A stretch of 49,525 nucleotides of DNA from an uncultured Clostridia bacterium (GCA_904387305.1 CAJFLB010000016.1:1-49525); one strand, 5' to 3'; shown: positions 36,898 through 47,456, counted from the first letter of the stretch. Notes: generated by a model not told the origin, from the letters alone. Numbers and translations are program-made.

Positions 36898-39306
36898 ATG
36901 TTTCAAAATATAAATGAATATACAGTGCAAGATAGAAAAAAAGAAACTGTTAATAAATGGTCAGAAGTTATTAAGCGAAATAATATCATTATGTATATTT
37001 TATCTTTCATGTTATCATTAGTAAGCATAGGAGGAGAATTTTCATTATTTAGTATTAGTATATTAGGAGCTTGTTTTTCATCTTCTATTCCACTTTTAGG
37101 AGTGACAGTTGTATCTTTAATAGGAAATATCGTAAAATTTGGTGTCAGTGGAGGATTAGAGTATTTTCTAACAAGTCTTGTATTTTTTATTAGCTTATTC
37201 ATTATTAAACCAAAATATAACGAAGAAGAAAGAAATGAAAAAATCAAAGTAGGTAAAAACATATTTATAGCTGTTTTTATCATACAAATAATAAAAGCAT
37301 TATTTTCAAATCTTACATTTTATGACATATTGTTAAGTATAACATATACAATTATTGCCATTGCATTTTATAAAATATTTGCAAACTCTATTTCAGTTAT
37401 TGAAAATCTAGGAGAAAAAAAGGCATTTTCAATTGAAGAAGTGATAGGGACAAGTCTTCTATTAGCGATAGCCGTAAGTGCTTTTTCAGATATATCTATT
37501 TTAGGATTTTCAATTAGAAACATACTTAGTATATTGATTGTGTTAATTTTAGGTTGGAAAAATGGGGTACTAGTAGGAGCAACTTCGGGTGTAACAATTG
37601 GTGTGACACTTGGAATTATTACAGGAGGAGAACCAATTATTATAGCAGCTTACGCAATTTCTGGTATGGTAGCAGGATTCTTAAATCGATTTGGAAGAAT
37701 TGGTGTCATTGTTGGATTCTGTATAGGAAATGTGATATTGGCATATGCATCAAATGGATACACAGTAGAATTAATCTATTTCAAAGAAATCTTATTGGCA
37801 TCTATTATTTTACTAGCAATACCAAAAAACATTAATATTGATATAGAAGAATTTGTGGGAAATTCAAAGCTTTTGCCAATATCAAGAGAAAGAAGTTTGA
37901 CAAGAGAAAAAGAGACAGTTGAAAAATTGAATAATGTATCTGAAACCATTAAAAAAATGGCAAATTCTTATGCAAAAGATACTCAAAAAGAGTTCTCTAT
38001 TGAAGAAAAAGAAGAAAATAAGCAAATATTTATTAATGAATTACTAAATAATTTAGAACCATATAAAGATAATTTATTATATGAAGATATTGCAAATGCA
38101 GAGGGAAAAATTGTAGATGAAATCTTTAACTTATTATTAGAAAAACAAGAAATTGAAAGAGAAGATTTGTTAAAAATCTTTGCAAATTGCAATAGTTATA
38201 TTATTGGATTTGATGATAAAGAAATCAGTAGATATTTAGAAGAAAATATATTACAGATTTTAAGAATATTAAATATTTCTTATAAAGTAAGTAAAAATAA
38301 TTTTGTTTGGCAAAGAAAACTAGAAGAAAATAAGAAAAATATGGAAACACAATTAATAGGTGTTTCAAAAGTCATTTCTGGAATTGCAAAAGATATTCAA
38401 AAAGAGGCAGTTAAAGAAAAAAATTATACAAAACAAGAAATTGAAATTATTGAATTGCTAAAACAAAAGGAAATACAAGTAAGCGAAGTAGCTATTACCA
38501 AAAAAGATAGATACATTGTTCATATATTACTTCAAGAGATAGCAAATAATCGTATTATTGAAGATATACTTACGAAAATTTTAAAAGAAAAGATTATTTT
38601 AAATGATGAAAATTCTACAGAAACAGACTTAATTTACATTTCTGACGACAAATATGTGATTGGATTTGCAACAGCAGATTCTAGCAAAAATCAAAGTGAA
38701 GTTTCAGGTGATAACTTTATCAATACAAGATTAAAAGATGGAAAATATGTGATTGCATTAAGTGATGGAATGGGAACAGGAAGAAAAGCAAATGAAAGTA
38801 GTATGCAAGCATTAACTATGTTGAAAAACTTATTAAAATCTGGATTTGATAAAGATAGCTCTATTGAATTAATTACTTCTAGCCTAATTAGCAAAAATGA
38901 GGAAATTTTTGCAACATTGGATATTTCTATTATAGATTTATATAAAGGAACCATTGAATTTATAAAGAGTGGAGCATGTCCAACATATATTAAGAAAGAT
39001 AAAAAAATACAGATTATAAAATCAAATTCACTTCCAGCAGGAATGATTAATCAAGATAATATACAAGTATTTGATACAGATATACAAAGTGAACAAATCA
39101 TGCTTATGTGTACAGATGGTATATTAGATTCTAATATAGAATACAAAAACAAAGAATTATGGATAAAATATCTGTTAGAAGATATTGAAACAAAAAATAC
39201 AAAAAAAATAGCAGATATCGTATTAAATGAAGCAATAGACAACAATTTTGGAAAGACAAAAGATGATATGAGTGTCATCGTGTGTAAATTTATGAAAAAG
39301 GATTAA
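36898..39306 (+). CDS. spoIIE: Stage II sporulation protein E
   Basis: SpoIIE is the PP2C-type phosphatase of the polar septum that dephosphorylates SpoIIAA and so releases sigma-F in the forespore. The N-terminal ~320 residues hold about ten membrane helices, the middle ~330-600 is charged and helical (FtsZ-interacting region in Bacillus), and the C-terminal ~200 residues are the phosphatase with LSDGMGTGRKANESS, the SGACPTYIKK pattern and a final metal-binding MCTDGILDS and KTKDDMSVIV. The length of about 802 residues is normal. The ATG at 36898 is preferred to the GTG at 36892, for better spacing to AAGGTGG. This is the strongest single evidence that the organism forms endospores. Confidence 0.95.
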   Translation: MFQNINEYTVQDRKKETVNKWSEVIKRNNIIMYILSFMLSLVSIGGEFSLFSISILGACFSSSIPLLGVTVVSLIGNIVKFGVSGGLEYFLTSLVFFISLFIIKPKYNEEERNEKIKVGKNIFIAVFIIQIIKALFSNLTFYDILLSITYTIIAIAFYKIFANSISVIENLGEKKAFSIEEVIGTSLLLAIAVSAFSDISILGFSIRNILSILIVLILGWKNGVLVGATSGVTIGVTLGIITGGEPIIIAAYAISGMVAGFLNRFGRIGVIVGFCIGNVILAYASNGYTVELIYFKEILLASIILLAIPKNINIDIEEFVGNSKLLPISRERSLTREKETVEKLNNVSETIKKMANSYAKDTQKEFSIEEKEENKQIFINELLNNLEPYKDNLLYEDIANAEGKIVDEIFNLLLEKQEIEREDLLKIFANCNSYIIGFDDKEISRYLEENILQILRILNISYKVSKNNFVWQRKLEENKKNMETQLIGVSKVISGIAKDIQKEAVKEKNYTKQEIEIIELLKQKEIQVSEVAITKKDRYIVHILLQEIANNRIIEDILTKILKEKIILNDENSTETDLIYISDDKYVIGFATADSSKNQSEVSGDNFINTRLKDGKYVIALSDGMGTGRKANESSMQALTMLKNLLKSGFDKDSSIELITSSLISKNEEIFATLDISIIDLYKGTIEFIKSGACPTYIKKDKKIQIIKSNSLPAGMINQDNIQVFDTDIQSEQIMLMCTDGILDSNIEYKNKELWIKYLLEDIETKNTKKIADIVLNEAIDNNFGKTKDDMSVIVCKFMKKD

Positions 39307-39389
39307 TAAAAATACTACAACGGATAAAAGTAAATACATAAACAAAAGAAAAACAAACGAATTTTACGATAAATGGGAGGAACAAATGT

Positions 39390-40910
39390 ATGAATAGAGG
39401 AAGAAGATATGAGGAACGAAAGTTAAATATGAAAAAAGTTTTTGCGGTAATTCTAGCATTTGTCGTCATTATTATGTCTATATTTATAATAAGAGGGATT
39501 TTTCAAAAAGAAAGTAATAGAGGAGAAATTTCTAGCAAAACATATTTTGCGGCATATAAAGACAACAAATGGGGTGTCATAGATGAAAATGGAGACACAG
39601 TAATAGAGCCTTCTTATGAAGAAATGATAATTATTCCAGATAATAAAACAGATATATTTCTTTGCACATATGATGTGAATTTTGATACAGGAGAATATTC
39701 AACAAAAGCTTTAAATAGTGAGAATCAAGAAATTTTTACAGATTATACAAAAATTGAAGCAATTAGTAACCATGATGAAAATAACAATCTATGGTATGAA
39801 CAAAATGTTTTAAAAGTTCAAAAAGATGGAAAATGGGGAGCTATTAATTTTGATGGAGAAGCCATATTAAATACAGAGTATGATAGCATAGAAGCAATAC
39901 CAGGTGTAGAAAATGCGTTATTAATTCAGAAAGATGGAAAATATGGTGTAGCAGATAGAGAAGGAAGAATTATTTTAGATGTTAATTATGCAGAAATTAC
40001 AAACTTAGGAAAGACAAATAGAGATGGTTATATCGTAAAAGATGATACAGGATTATATGGAATTGTAGATTCTTCTAAAAAAGTAATTATACAAAATCAA
40101 TACCAAGAAATTGAAAAAGTGTATGGAAATGATTTATATGTAGTAACACGAGATGGCAGTCAAAAAGTGATTAATAACAATGGAGAAGATGTTTTAACAC
40201 AAGGATTTGAACAAATATCAGCAATATTAAAAACCAAAGATCAAGGTGTTATTTATATTTCAAACGGACAATATGGTGTTATGAGTTTAACAGGAGAAGT
40301 TTTAATAGAAGCGCAATATGATAATTTAGTAGAAGCAAAAGCAAATACTTTTATTGCAACCAAGGGAGAAACGCAAGGAATTGTTGATGTTAGCAATAAT
40401 GAAAAAGTGCCATTTAATTATCAATCTATTACTTATAACGAAACAGGAGATATTTATGTTGCAGAAGATGAAAGTTTCAACAGTAATATCTTAGATAGTA
40501 ACTTTGATGTACGACAAACAGGAATTTTAATTGAAATGAACACAAATGAAGGTTATTTTGAATTAAGACAAGATGATGAATATAAATATTATAATTTTAG
40601 ATTTGAAGAAAGGAATAAAACAGAAATTTTAAGTAATCATACATTATATTTAGACAAAAAAGATAATCTTTATGGATATGTAGACAAAGACGGAAATGTT
40701 GTGGTAGAATATATTTATGATGATGCAACAGAACAAAATGAATATGGATTTGCAGCAGTAAAAAAAGATGGAAAATGGGGTGCAATTAATAATAAAGGCG
40801 AAGTTATACAAGAACCTACATATAATTTAGATGATTATTTAGTCGTTGATTTTATCGGAAAGTGGCATTTAGGAAGAGATATGAATATGAACTACTATAA
40901 TCAAGAATAA
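39390..40910 (+). CDS. Membrane-anchored WG-repeat protein
   Basis: A 506-residue protein with one N-terminal membrane helix (~14-34) and an external part made of eight or nine WG (KWG) repeats of the form KDGKWG.I...G.....EY. Clear copies start at DNKWGVIDENGD, DGKWGAINFDGE, DGKYGVADREGR, NGQYGVMSLTGE, DNLYGYVDKDGN and DGKWGAINNKGE. WG repeats make beta-propeller or solenoid-like folds of unknown role; in Clostridia they are often surface proteins. GGGAGG lies 9 bases before the ATG. It begins 84 bases after spoIIE and precedes an unknown membrane protein by 22 bases, which suggests those two are co-transcribed. Confidence 0.82.
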   Translation: MNRGRRYEERKLNMKKVFAVILAFVVIIMSIFIIRGIFQKESNRGEISSKTYFAAYKDNKWGVIDENGDTVIEPSYEEMIIIPDNKTDIFLCTYDVNFDTGEYSTKALNSENQEIFTDYTKIEAISNHDENNNLWYEQNVLKVQKDGKWGAINFDGEAILNTEYDSIEAIPGVENALLIQKDGKYGVADREGRIILDVNYAEITNLGKTNRDGYIVKDDTGLYGIVDSSKKVIIQNQYQEIEKVYGNDLYVVTRDGSQKVINNNGEDVLTQGFEQISAILKTKDQGVIYISNGQYGVMSLTGEVLIEAQYDNLVEAKANTFIATKGETQGIVDVSNNEKVPFNYQSITYNETGDIYVAEDESFNSNILDSNFDVRQTGILIEMNTNEGYFELRQDDEYKYYNFRFEERNKTEILSNHTLYLDKKDNLYGYVDKDGNVVVEYIYDDATEQNEYGFAAVKKDGKWGAINNKGEVIQEPTYNLDDYLVVDFIGKWHLGRDMNMNYYNQE

Positions 40911-40932
40911 AATAATAAAAAAGGTGATAAAC

Positions 40933-42165
40933 ATGGAACTAAAGATAAACTATCAATATACGTATTTTATACATCCGTTTGTTGTAAAAGAAAAGAAATA
41001 TCCAAAATATATTTTAAGACTACTAAAAGATGAAAATTGTAAATTAAAAAGATTTGAAAAAGAAAAGGATTTTAAATTATATAAATATTTTACCCCTAAA
41101 ATGAGAGAATTTTTATTTTCAAGTTTTAGTTTTACAAATGAAAAATATGCCAGATTTAAAGATATGCCCATAGAAACACAGGCTATAGTGCTAGCCAGAT
41201 ATCCTTGTACTATATTTGAATATACCATAAAAAAAGATATACAAGGAAAAGCAGGAGACGGGAAAGGCATCTTCTTTAAAATACAAAAAATAGAAATTAT
41301 TTGTTTTGAAACAGGTATCTGTTTTTTGTGTATGAAAACAAATATAGAAGACAATCCAACTTTTTCAGATGTTTTGAATTTTAATTATAAATTTAGAGAT
41401 ATCAAACAAGATAATAGAACATTAAATAACTATGATAAAATTAACATACAAACAGATAGCTTTGCAAGCATTGATAAAATAACAGATTTTATAAAAGGTA
41501 TCACCGGTTCTAATGTAGAAGCAATCAAATTAGATATTAATACAGAGCGCTTTTTAACATATTCTTATGTGTGTATAGACCAATCAGCATGGAATGTAGA
41601 TAATCCATTTGAAAATATTGAAAATAACTTTATAAAATTTGTTCGATTTTTACCTGCTGATAATTCTGCAAGTTTGAAAGAAGATGATATTGTATCACTA
41701 GCAAAATGGAAATATACAAAAATGGGAATTACAAAATATGGAGTAACCTTGTTTTCATCATCAACAGACATTAATAATTACACAACCTTGCCAAATGAAT
41801 TTGAACAACAATATTTGTATACATATATATTTGAATTATATAAGAAAATTTATTTGAAAAAATTAAGCTTAGACTTTAAACATCCAACAAAGATTAAAAA
41901 TGTACGAAAAGAATTTATATCTTTTACAAAAAATATATGGATACAAGAAGTAACCGAAGATGAAGCAGGAACCATGTTTGACCATAAAGTAAAAGAAGTG
42001 TTGGGATTAAAAACATTATATCATGAAGTGAAAACAGAATATGATGTCTTGTATAAAGAATTAAACATTGAAAAAAATAAAAATGTAACAATTGCCATTT
42101 CGGTTATTTTAGTTATCTCATTAATATTTAATATATTAAACTTTGTATGGCTATCGAAATATTAA
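40933..42165 (+). CDS. Unknown tail-anchored protein
   Basis: A 410-residue protein I cannot assign to a family. It has no signal peptide and is soluble-looking over 380 residues. A predicted coiled coil (DHKVKEVLGLKTLYHEVKTE, then YDVLYKELNIEKNKN) precedes a single C-terminal membrane helix (TIAISVILVISLIFNILNFVW) and a short basic tail, so the bulk would face the cytoplasm. It contains seven cysteines, four of them close together (residues ~122-137). The ATG at 40933 has AAAAAGGTG upstream; the GTG at 40924 is part of that site. It follows the WG-repeat gene closely and is ended by a strong terminator. Confidence 0.75.
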   Translation: MELKINYQYTYFIHPFVVKEKKYPKYILRLLKDENCKLKRFEKEKDFKLYKYFTPKMREFLFSSFSFTNEKYARFKDMPIETQAIVLARYPCTIFEYTIKKDIQGKAGDGKGIFFKIQKIEIICFETGICFLCMKTNIEDNPTFSDVLNFNYKFRDIKQDNRTLNNYDKINIQTDSFASIDKITDFIKGITGSNVEAIKLDINTERFLTYSYVCIDQSAWNVDNPFENIENNFIKFVRFLPADNSASLKEDDIVSLAKWKYTKMGITKYGVTLFSSSTDINNYTTLPNEFEQQYLYTYIFELYKKIYLKKLSLDFKHPTKIKNVRKEFISFTKNIWIQEVTEDEAGTMFDHKVKEVLGLKTLYHEVKTEYDVLYKELNIEKNKNVTIAISVILVISLIFNILNFVWLSKY

Positions 42166-42202
42166 GAATAACAATTATTAATCTTGATAAAATATCTTAG
42201 TT

Positions 42203-42250
42203 AAATGGATTATCTAAATGATGTGATACTCTTTTAGATAATCCATTTTG
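42203..42250 (+). terminator. Intrinsic terminator
   Basis: A 16-base-pair perfect stem (42203-42218 with 42233-42248) has a 14-base loop and a short T-run. It ends the WG-repeat/tail-anchored gene unit. The remaining bases up to 42425 are AT-rich, with no feature I can support. Confidence 0.8.
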
Positions 42251-42425
42251 CTATATTATTAAATCATAGAAAATACAATGAAACTTTTTTGTTTTATAAG
42301 TGAAAGTGGAAATAAATATGGATATTTTATTTTTAAAAGAAAAATAAATAGAATTATATTTTGTAAAATAAAAAGAAGAAGAAAAACAAAAGAATTAAAG
42401 ATAAATTAAGAAAAGGAAGAAGATT

Positions 42426-42800
42426 ATGAAAATAAGTTGTGGAACAGATATTATTGAGATCAAAAGAATAAGAGAAAGTATAGAAGAATTAGGCACAAAA
42501 TTTTTAGAACGTGTGTATACAGACAAAGAAATCCAATATTGTGAAAGTAAAAACAACCAAAAATATCAGCATTATGCAGCTCGATTTGCAGCAAAAGAAG
42601 CCGTATTTAAGGCAATTTCACGTAAATTAAAAAATAAGTATGAGATTGGTTGGAAAGACATGGAAGTTATCAATGATGAAAATGGAAGACCACATGCCCA
42701 TTTGCAAAATATAAATATACAAGAAATAGAAGAAATAGATATTAGTATTTCGCATTGTAAAGAATATGCAATAGCAAATGTTGTAGTCGTGTGGAAATAA
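42426..42800 (+). CDS. acpS: Holo-[acyl-carrier-protein] synthase
   Basis: AcpS transfers the phosphopantetheine arm from CoA to apo-ACP, making it active for fatty acid synthesis. The two family signatures are present: GTDIIEIKRIRE (residues 6-17; the Asp binds magnesium) and RFAAKEAVFKA (~53-63; the Glu and Lys are catalytic). ISISHCKEYAIANVV closes the domain. The 124-residue length is normal. AAAAGGAAG precedes the ATG. The gene stands alone; a very large inverted repeat begins directly at its stop codon. Confidence 0.95.
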   Translation: MKISCGTDIIEIKRIRESIEELGTKFLERVYTDKEIQYCESKNNQKYQHYAARFAAKEAVFKAISRKLKNKYEIGWKDMEVINDENGRPHAHLQNINIQEIEEIDISISHCKEYAIANVVVVWK

Positions 42801-42951
42801 TGTCCAATTGGGGATGGACGAAAAGGGAAATTGGGGACGGACTCATTTTTCCCTTTTTTATTTAAATTTTTATACCTTTTCGAATATTATATAAAAAAGG
42901 GAAAAATGAGTCCGTCCCCAATTTCCCTTTTCGTCCGTCCCCAATTGGACA
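42801..42951. repeat. Near-perfect 60-bp inverted repeat of the GGGGACG family
   Basis: The left arm 42801-42860 and right arm 42892-42951 are reverse complements with a single mismatch (T at 42815 where the other arm predicts C), around a 31-base AT-rich spacer. The ends are TGTCCAATTGGGGA, as in the element at 25724, and each arm contains GGGGAYGGAC and GGGGACGGAC. The arms look like two or more copies of the repeat family in opposite orientation. The left arm begins on the base after the acpS stop. Confidence 0.85.
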
Positions 42952-43121
42952 AAATTGTAACATAAATGTTATTAAATTTTAATGAAAAAGAAAAAAATAT
43001 TATTATAATAGCTTCCGTAAGTATATATGAATTAACAAATAGATATGAAAATAATTGGTATTTACAGTAAAGAGAAGAATTAATATAATAAAATTAATAT
43101 GTTATAAATGGGGAGGTTTAT

Positions 43122-46100
43122 ATGAAACGTAAAATTGTTTTAATATGTTTGTTAATTATAGTCATGGTATGTCAAAGTATCATTTTTACTTTTGATAAAG
43201 TTTTTGCATCTGAAGAAGAGATAGATTCAGAAAATGATAGTGAACAAATTTTAAAAAATGATGAAAATACTACGAATGCTATTGAGATGAATAAAAACAA
43301 CAATATAAGTTCCAATAAAGCAACAAATAGTTTAGATATAAATTTTAAAAATTTTAATGATAGCATGTCATCAGAAAACATTGAGATGAATGCAGATGAA
43401 AGAGAAGAAAACATCAAAGAAGCATATGAAGAAAAGCTTCAAAGCAAAGAAAAAATAAGACAGATTAAAGAAAAAAATGAAAAAGCATTACATAATAATC
43501 AGAGATTGGGATCTACAGCGCAAAATGAACAAGTGCAAGAGGTTACAATACAATTTAAAGATGTTTTTTTATTTCGTGCAATCATGGATGAACTAGAAGA
43601 CATATTAATCAGTTATGATGAAGAGACATATACAATTGTGATTAACCAAGACAATTTAAATAGTATTGAAGAGTTAAATTTAGGAACTTATGGATGGACT
43701 TCATCTGGAAATAGCTATGGGTGGAATGGCGCGTATATTGAAGACTTTTCAGGACTTGAGAAATTTGTCAATCTAAAAGATTTAACAGTAGGAATCGCAA
43801 GAGAAGTAAAATATGTAGATTTTACACCTATAGAAACACTTAAAAAATTAGAATCTTTGAGAATAGGAAATAATCTTAATAATGATTTTAGAGGACTTTT
43901 CAATATCAATCATCTTGCAGAAAATTTCCCTAATTTAAAATCATTAGATATTATTGGTGTACACAATATAAATATAAATCATGTAGAATGGCCAACAACA
44001 TTAGAAGATATATGGATAGATAATTGTAGCTTCGTAGAACAGCCTATTGCTGATTGGTCAATGTTGGAAAACTTAAAAGAATTAAAAATAAGAAGAACCA
44101 ATTTATCTACAATCCAAGATATTAAATTTCCTAAAAATATTGAAGAAATAGAATTAGATGATAATCAACTAACAAATATAGATAATGTAAATTTTGGAAA
44201 TCAATTAACATATATTGATTTGCAAAACAACCAAATAGAAGATATTTCCAAAGTGAAATTTCCAAATACATTAGAAGATTTTATCATTGGAGAAAATAGA
44301 CTAAAGTCTATAGATAGTTTAAAAGAAAATACAAATTTAAGGATTTTATCCATAAGTGGAAATAATATTGAAGATATAAAAGTAGTAGAAAATTTCACCA
44401 ATTTAACAAACTTATATGCTGGAACATGGAGTGCATTCCTTTCATCCTCTGGTTTGATTACTGGAGGCATCATAGATAAAGGAAACAACATAAAAGATAT
44501 TCAGAATATCAAATGGCCAGAAAGTATAAGATTCATAGACCTATCAGGTAATGAGATTACGAGTATAGATAATGTGGTTTTTCCGAAAAAAGCATCTGAA
44601 ATTTGGTTGAATGAAAATAAGATACAAGAAATTAAAAATTTTACAGTTTTGGAAAACCAGAAAGTAATTAAATTAGAAGATAACCAATTAGTGAATATAG
44701 CAGGATTAAAATTTGAACCTACTTCAGAAACAAGATATTTAAAATTATCAAATAATCAAATTTCAAACTTTATCGGTGTAGATTGGACAAATGCTTCTAT
44801 GGAAGAAATAGATGTTGATTATAATCATTTGACAACATTAGAAAACTTACCAAGTGAATTAAAAACATTGGTAGCAAATAATAATCAAATTACGGATATA
44901 TCAAATGCAAATTGGGAAAAATTATCAATTGATTCATTGGATTTATCTAGTAATCAAATAAAAAGTGTTACCAATATACAGTGGAATAATGAGTTAAGAT
45001 ATTTAATATTAAGTGATAATGAAATTGCAGATATCAGTCATATGAAAGCTACTGATTATATGAAAGCATTAGAATTAAGAGAAAATAATATATCAGATAT
45101 ATCTGTTTTTGCAAATGAAGAATGGAAAGATTTACAAGGTCTAAATTTGTATGCAAATCATATAAAAGATATATCATCATTAAAAAATTTAACCAATTTG
45201 AGTCAATTATTACTTGGAAAAAATCAGATAGAAAATCTTTCTATATTGGAAAATATAGAAAATCTAAATAAAGTTAATGCAGAAAGTCAATATTATATAT
45301 ATCGAGAAAATTTAATATCTATACCAAATGCATTGGCAGAAGCAACAAAGGAAAATAGTAAAATGTTTGCGGAAGAGATTACATATCATAATTGCGAATT
45401 AAAGGATGGAAAAATCAATGTAATAGATAAAAATCATCTTGCAATTATCACATTGAATACAGGTAATGCAGAAGGTACCAACATATATATTGGTTTGGAA
45501 GGAAAGTTACAAGGTAATATATATAAAATTTCTACTAAAGAAAACTTACAAGAACTTTCAGACTTATCTCAAAAAGGTGTTAGTTTTTATGGTTTAGAGA
45601 TTCAAATGGACAATTCAATAGATATGGGAGCATACTATGACGTTAACGAAAACATATGGAAAGGAGATATATGGAAGCCAATAGGAACAGAAGATGTGCC
45701 ATTTGATGGAATTTTTAACGGGAATCTTCATGAGATTAGCGGTATAGTAACTGATAGTGATAGTGAGATTTCTGGAATATTTGGGGTTAGTACAGGAACA
45801 ATAAAAAATTTAAGTTCTAAAAATAATTATATAGATGGTTATTATGCTGGAGGAATTGTGGGTTACATATATAAAGTAACTGATAAAAATAGTGGAATTA
45901 TTCAAAATTGTTACAATAATAGCTTTATTCATGGAGTTTTAGTAGGTGGCATTGCAGGTCGAGGAATAGATGCAGATATCAGTAATACATGTAATTTAGG
46001 TATGGTTGCTGGAACTTATTCTGCAGGTGGAATAATTGGTGGACATGATGGAATACATGAAAGTGGTATTTCTGGAACTTTAAAATTATATAATGTGTAT

Positions 46101-47387
46101 AATGCAGGAACTATTTTAACAAGAGATGAGACAGATCCAAGATCAGGAATATTTGGAAATACAAAAGGATCTAATGTAAGAATTTATTTTAAAAATGTGT
46201 ACAATGTTGGAGAGGTTGTGCAAGGGACACAATTAATATCAGAAGATTCTAAAGAAGATCATCCTATATTCGAAAATTGTTATGTAATCAATATGGAGGA
46301 ATTTGAAAATACAATGGGAGTTTCCGAAATAAATCAAAACATAGCAAGTCAAATCTTAAATATTTTAAATGCAAATTCAGAAAATGCAGATGATTGGAAA
46401 AAGATTTCTAATTATGCATATCCTGTATTAAAATGGCAAACACAAGAGCAATTTCAGGAGGAAAATAAAAATTTGAGTGTATATGCTATTAATCATCCAA
46501 ATGAACCTACAAATCAAGATGTAACAGTAACTATATATTCTAATAAAAAAATGAAACAAAATGATGGATGGGAAATTTTACAAGATGGTTATATGCAAAC
46601 CAAAACTTTTTCTGAGTCAGAAGAGATGACATTATATGTAGAAGATTTATCTGGAAATGCGAAACCAGTTGAGATAGACATGGATATTTATAAGAGACAA
46701 ATTTCTATAGAAGATCTCACTATAGAATATACTAAAATAGCAGATGATTATATTATTATGAAAATTAAATCAAAAAGAGGTTTAAAACCTGATTTAGATG
46801 GTTTATTTTATAATACTATATCTAGTACTAGTGTAGTATATACAGTTTATAAAATTTATTATTCTGACAATTTAGAAGATGTGATAACATTAGAAGATAA
46901 GTATGGCAATAAAACAGAAATAAAATTACCAATAGGGGTTGATAATACTGCACCAGAACTAGAAGTACAGTATAGTACTAAAAATCCAACCAAAGAAAAT
47001 GTAACTGTAACAATAACAGCCAATGAAGAAATACAAGAAGTGGAAGGCTGGACATTATCAGCAGATAAAAGAACATTAACAAAAGAATATGCAGAAAATA
47101 CAACAGAAACAGTTATAGTAAAAGATTTAGCAGGAAATGAACAAAGGATAACAATTGATATAAATAATATTCAAGTAGAACCAGAAATCATCGTAGGAGA
47201 TATTAATCACGATAGTAAAATAGATATAACAGATATTATCTTATTAAAAAGACATTTAATAGCAGAAAACAGAGCAAACTGGATATTAACAGGGGACAAG
47301 TTAGAAGCAGCAGATATGAATGAAAATGGTAAAGTGGATATATCAGATTTGTTGTTATTAAAAAGAGAAATAGTGGAAGATTTGTAA
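43122..47387 (+). CDS. Secreted leucine-rich-repeat protein with C-terminal dockerin
   Basis: A 1,421-residue secreted protein with a signal peptide (1-30), then a charged helical segment (~85-130) and about 20 leucine-rich repeats of the internalin type (~180-715; LTNIDNVNFGNQLTYIDLQNNQ). A region with GLUG-like repeats follows (~885-995; GGIVGYI, GGIAGRG, GGIIGGH), then two related Ig-like domains (~1110-1190 and ~1273-1350). Residues 1359-1421 are a type I dockerin: two calcium-loop segments, DINHDSKIDITD and DMNENGKVDISD, each followed by (I/L)LLKR. There is no wall-sorting signal, so attachment should go through a cohesin; one is encoded 1 kb downstream. TATAAT at 43004-43009 may be its -10 box, and GGGGAGG precedes the ATG. 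Confidence 0.88.
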   Translation: MKRKIVLICLLIIVMVCQSIIFTFDKVFASEEEIDSENDSEQILKNDENTTNAIEMNKNNNISSNKATNSLDINFKNFNDSMSSENIEMNADEREENIKEAYEEKLQSKEKIRQIKEKNEKALHNNQRLGSTAQNEQVQEVTIQFKDVFLFRAIMDELEDILISYDEETYTIVINQDNLNSIEELNLGTYGWTSSGNSYGWNGAYIEDFSGLEKFVNLKDLTVGIAREVKYVDFTPIETLKKLESLRIGNNLNNDFRGLFNINHLAENFPNLKSLDIIGVHNININHVEWPTTLEDIWIDNCSFVEQPIADWSMLENLKELKIRRTNLSTIQDIKFPKNIEEIELDDNQLTNIDNVNFGNQLTYIDLQNNQIEDISKVKFPNTLEDFIIGENRLKSIDSLKENTNLRILSISGNNIEDIKVVENFTNLTNLYAGTWSAFLSSSGLITGGIIDKGNNIKDIQNIKWPESIRFIDLSGNEITSIDNVVFPKKASEIWLNENKIQEIKNFTVLENQKVIKLEDNQLVNIAGLKFEPTSETRYLKLSNNQISNFIGVDWTNASMEEIDVDYNHLTTLENLPSELKTLVANNNQITDISNANWEKLSIDSLDLSSNQIKSVTNIQWNNELRYLILSDNEIADISHMKATDYMKALELRENNISDISVFANEEWKDLQGLNLYANHIKDISSLKNLTNLSQLLLGKNQIENLSILENIENLNKVNAESQYYIYRENLISIPNALAEATKENSKMFAEEITYHNCELKDGKINVIDKNHLAIITLNTGNAEGTNIYIGLEGKLQGNIYKISTKENLQELSDLSQKGVSFYGLEIQMDNSIDMGAYYDVNENIWKGDIWKPIGTEDVPFDGIFNGNLHEISGIVTDSDSEISGIFGVSTGTIKNLSSKNNYIDGYYAGGIVGYIYKVTDKNSGIIQNCYNNSFIHGVLVGGIAGRGIDADISNTCNLGMVAGTYSAGGIIGGHDGIHESGISGTLKLYNVYNAGTILTRDETDPRSGIFGNTKGSNVRIYFKNVYNVGEVVQGTQLISEDSKEDHPIFENCYVINMEEFENTMGVSEINQNIASQILNILNANSENADDWKKISNYAYPVLKWQTQEQFQEENKNLSVYAINHPNEPTNQDVTVTIYSNKKMKQNDGWEILQDGYMQTKTFSESEEMTLYVEDLSGNAKPVEIDMDIYKRQISIEDLTIEYTKIADDYIIMKIKSKRGLKPDLDGLFYNTISSTSVVYTVYKIYYSDNLEDVITLEDKYGNKTEIKLPIGVDNTAPELEVQYSTKNPTKENVTVTITANEEIQEVEGWTLSADKRTLTKEYAENTTETVIVKDLAGNEQRITIDINNIQVEPEIIVGDINHDSKIDITDIILLKRHLIAENRANWILTGDKLEAADMNENGKVDISDLLLLKREIVEDL
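47196..47384 (+). other. Dockerin type I module
   Basis: The two 12-residue loops have Asp/Asn at positions 1, 3, 5, 9 and 12 as in calcium-binding F-hand motifs, and the following helices share LLKR. The two halves are near-symmetric, the hallmark of cellulosomal dockerins. Confidence 0.88.
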
Positions 47388-47456
47388 AATTCAATAAAAT
47401 CTGTTATAAATATATGAGAGTAAAGCATTGAACAAAATAATGGAGGTATATAAAAG

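Noticed and set aside
37554..37835. Trp/Cys-rich open frame inside spoIIE
   Set aside because: It overlaps conserved membrane helices of spoIIE in another frame and has no ribosome binding site.
42426..42800. Frameshifts at CGG in other genes
   Set aside because: Checked gene by gene; all other CGG triplets span codon boundaries (for example ACG-GAA, TAC-GGA) and no other gene shows a break.
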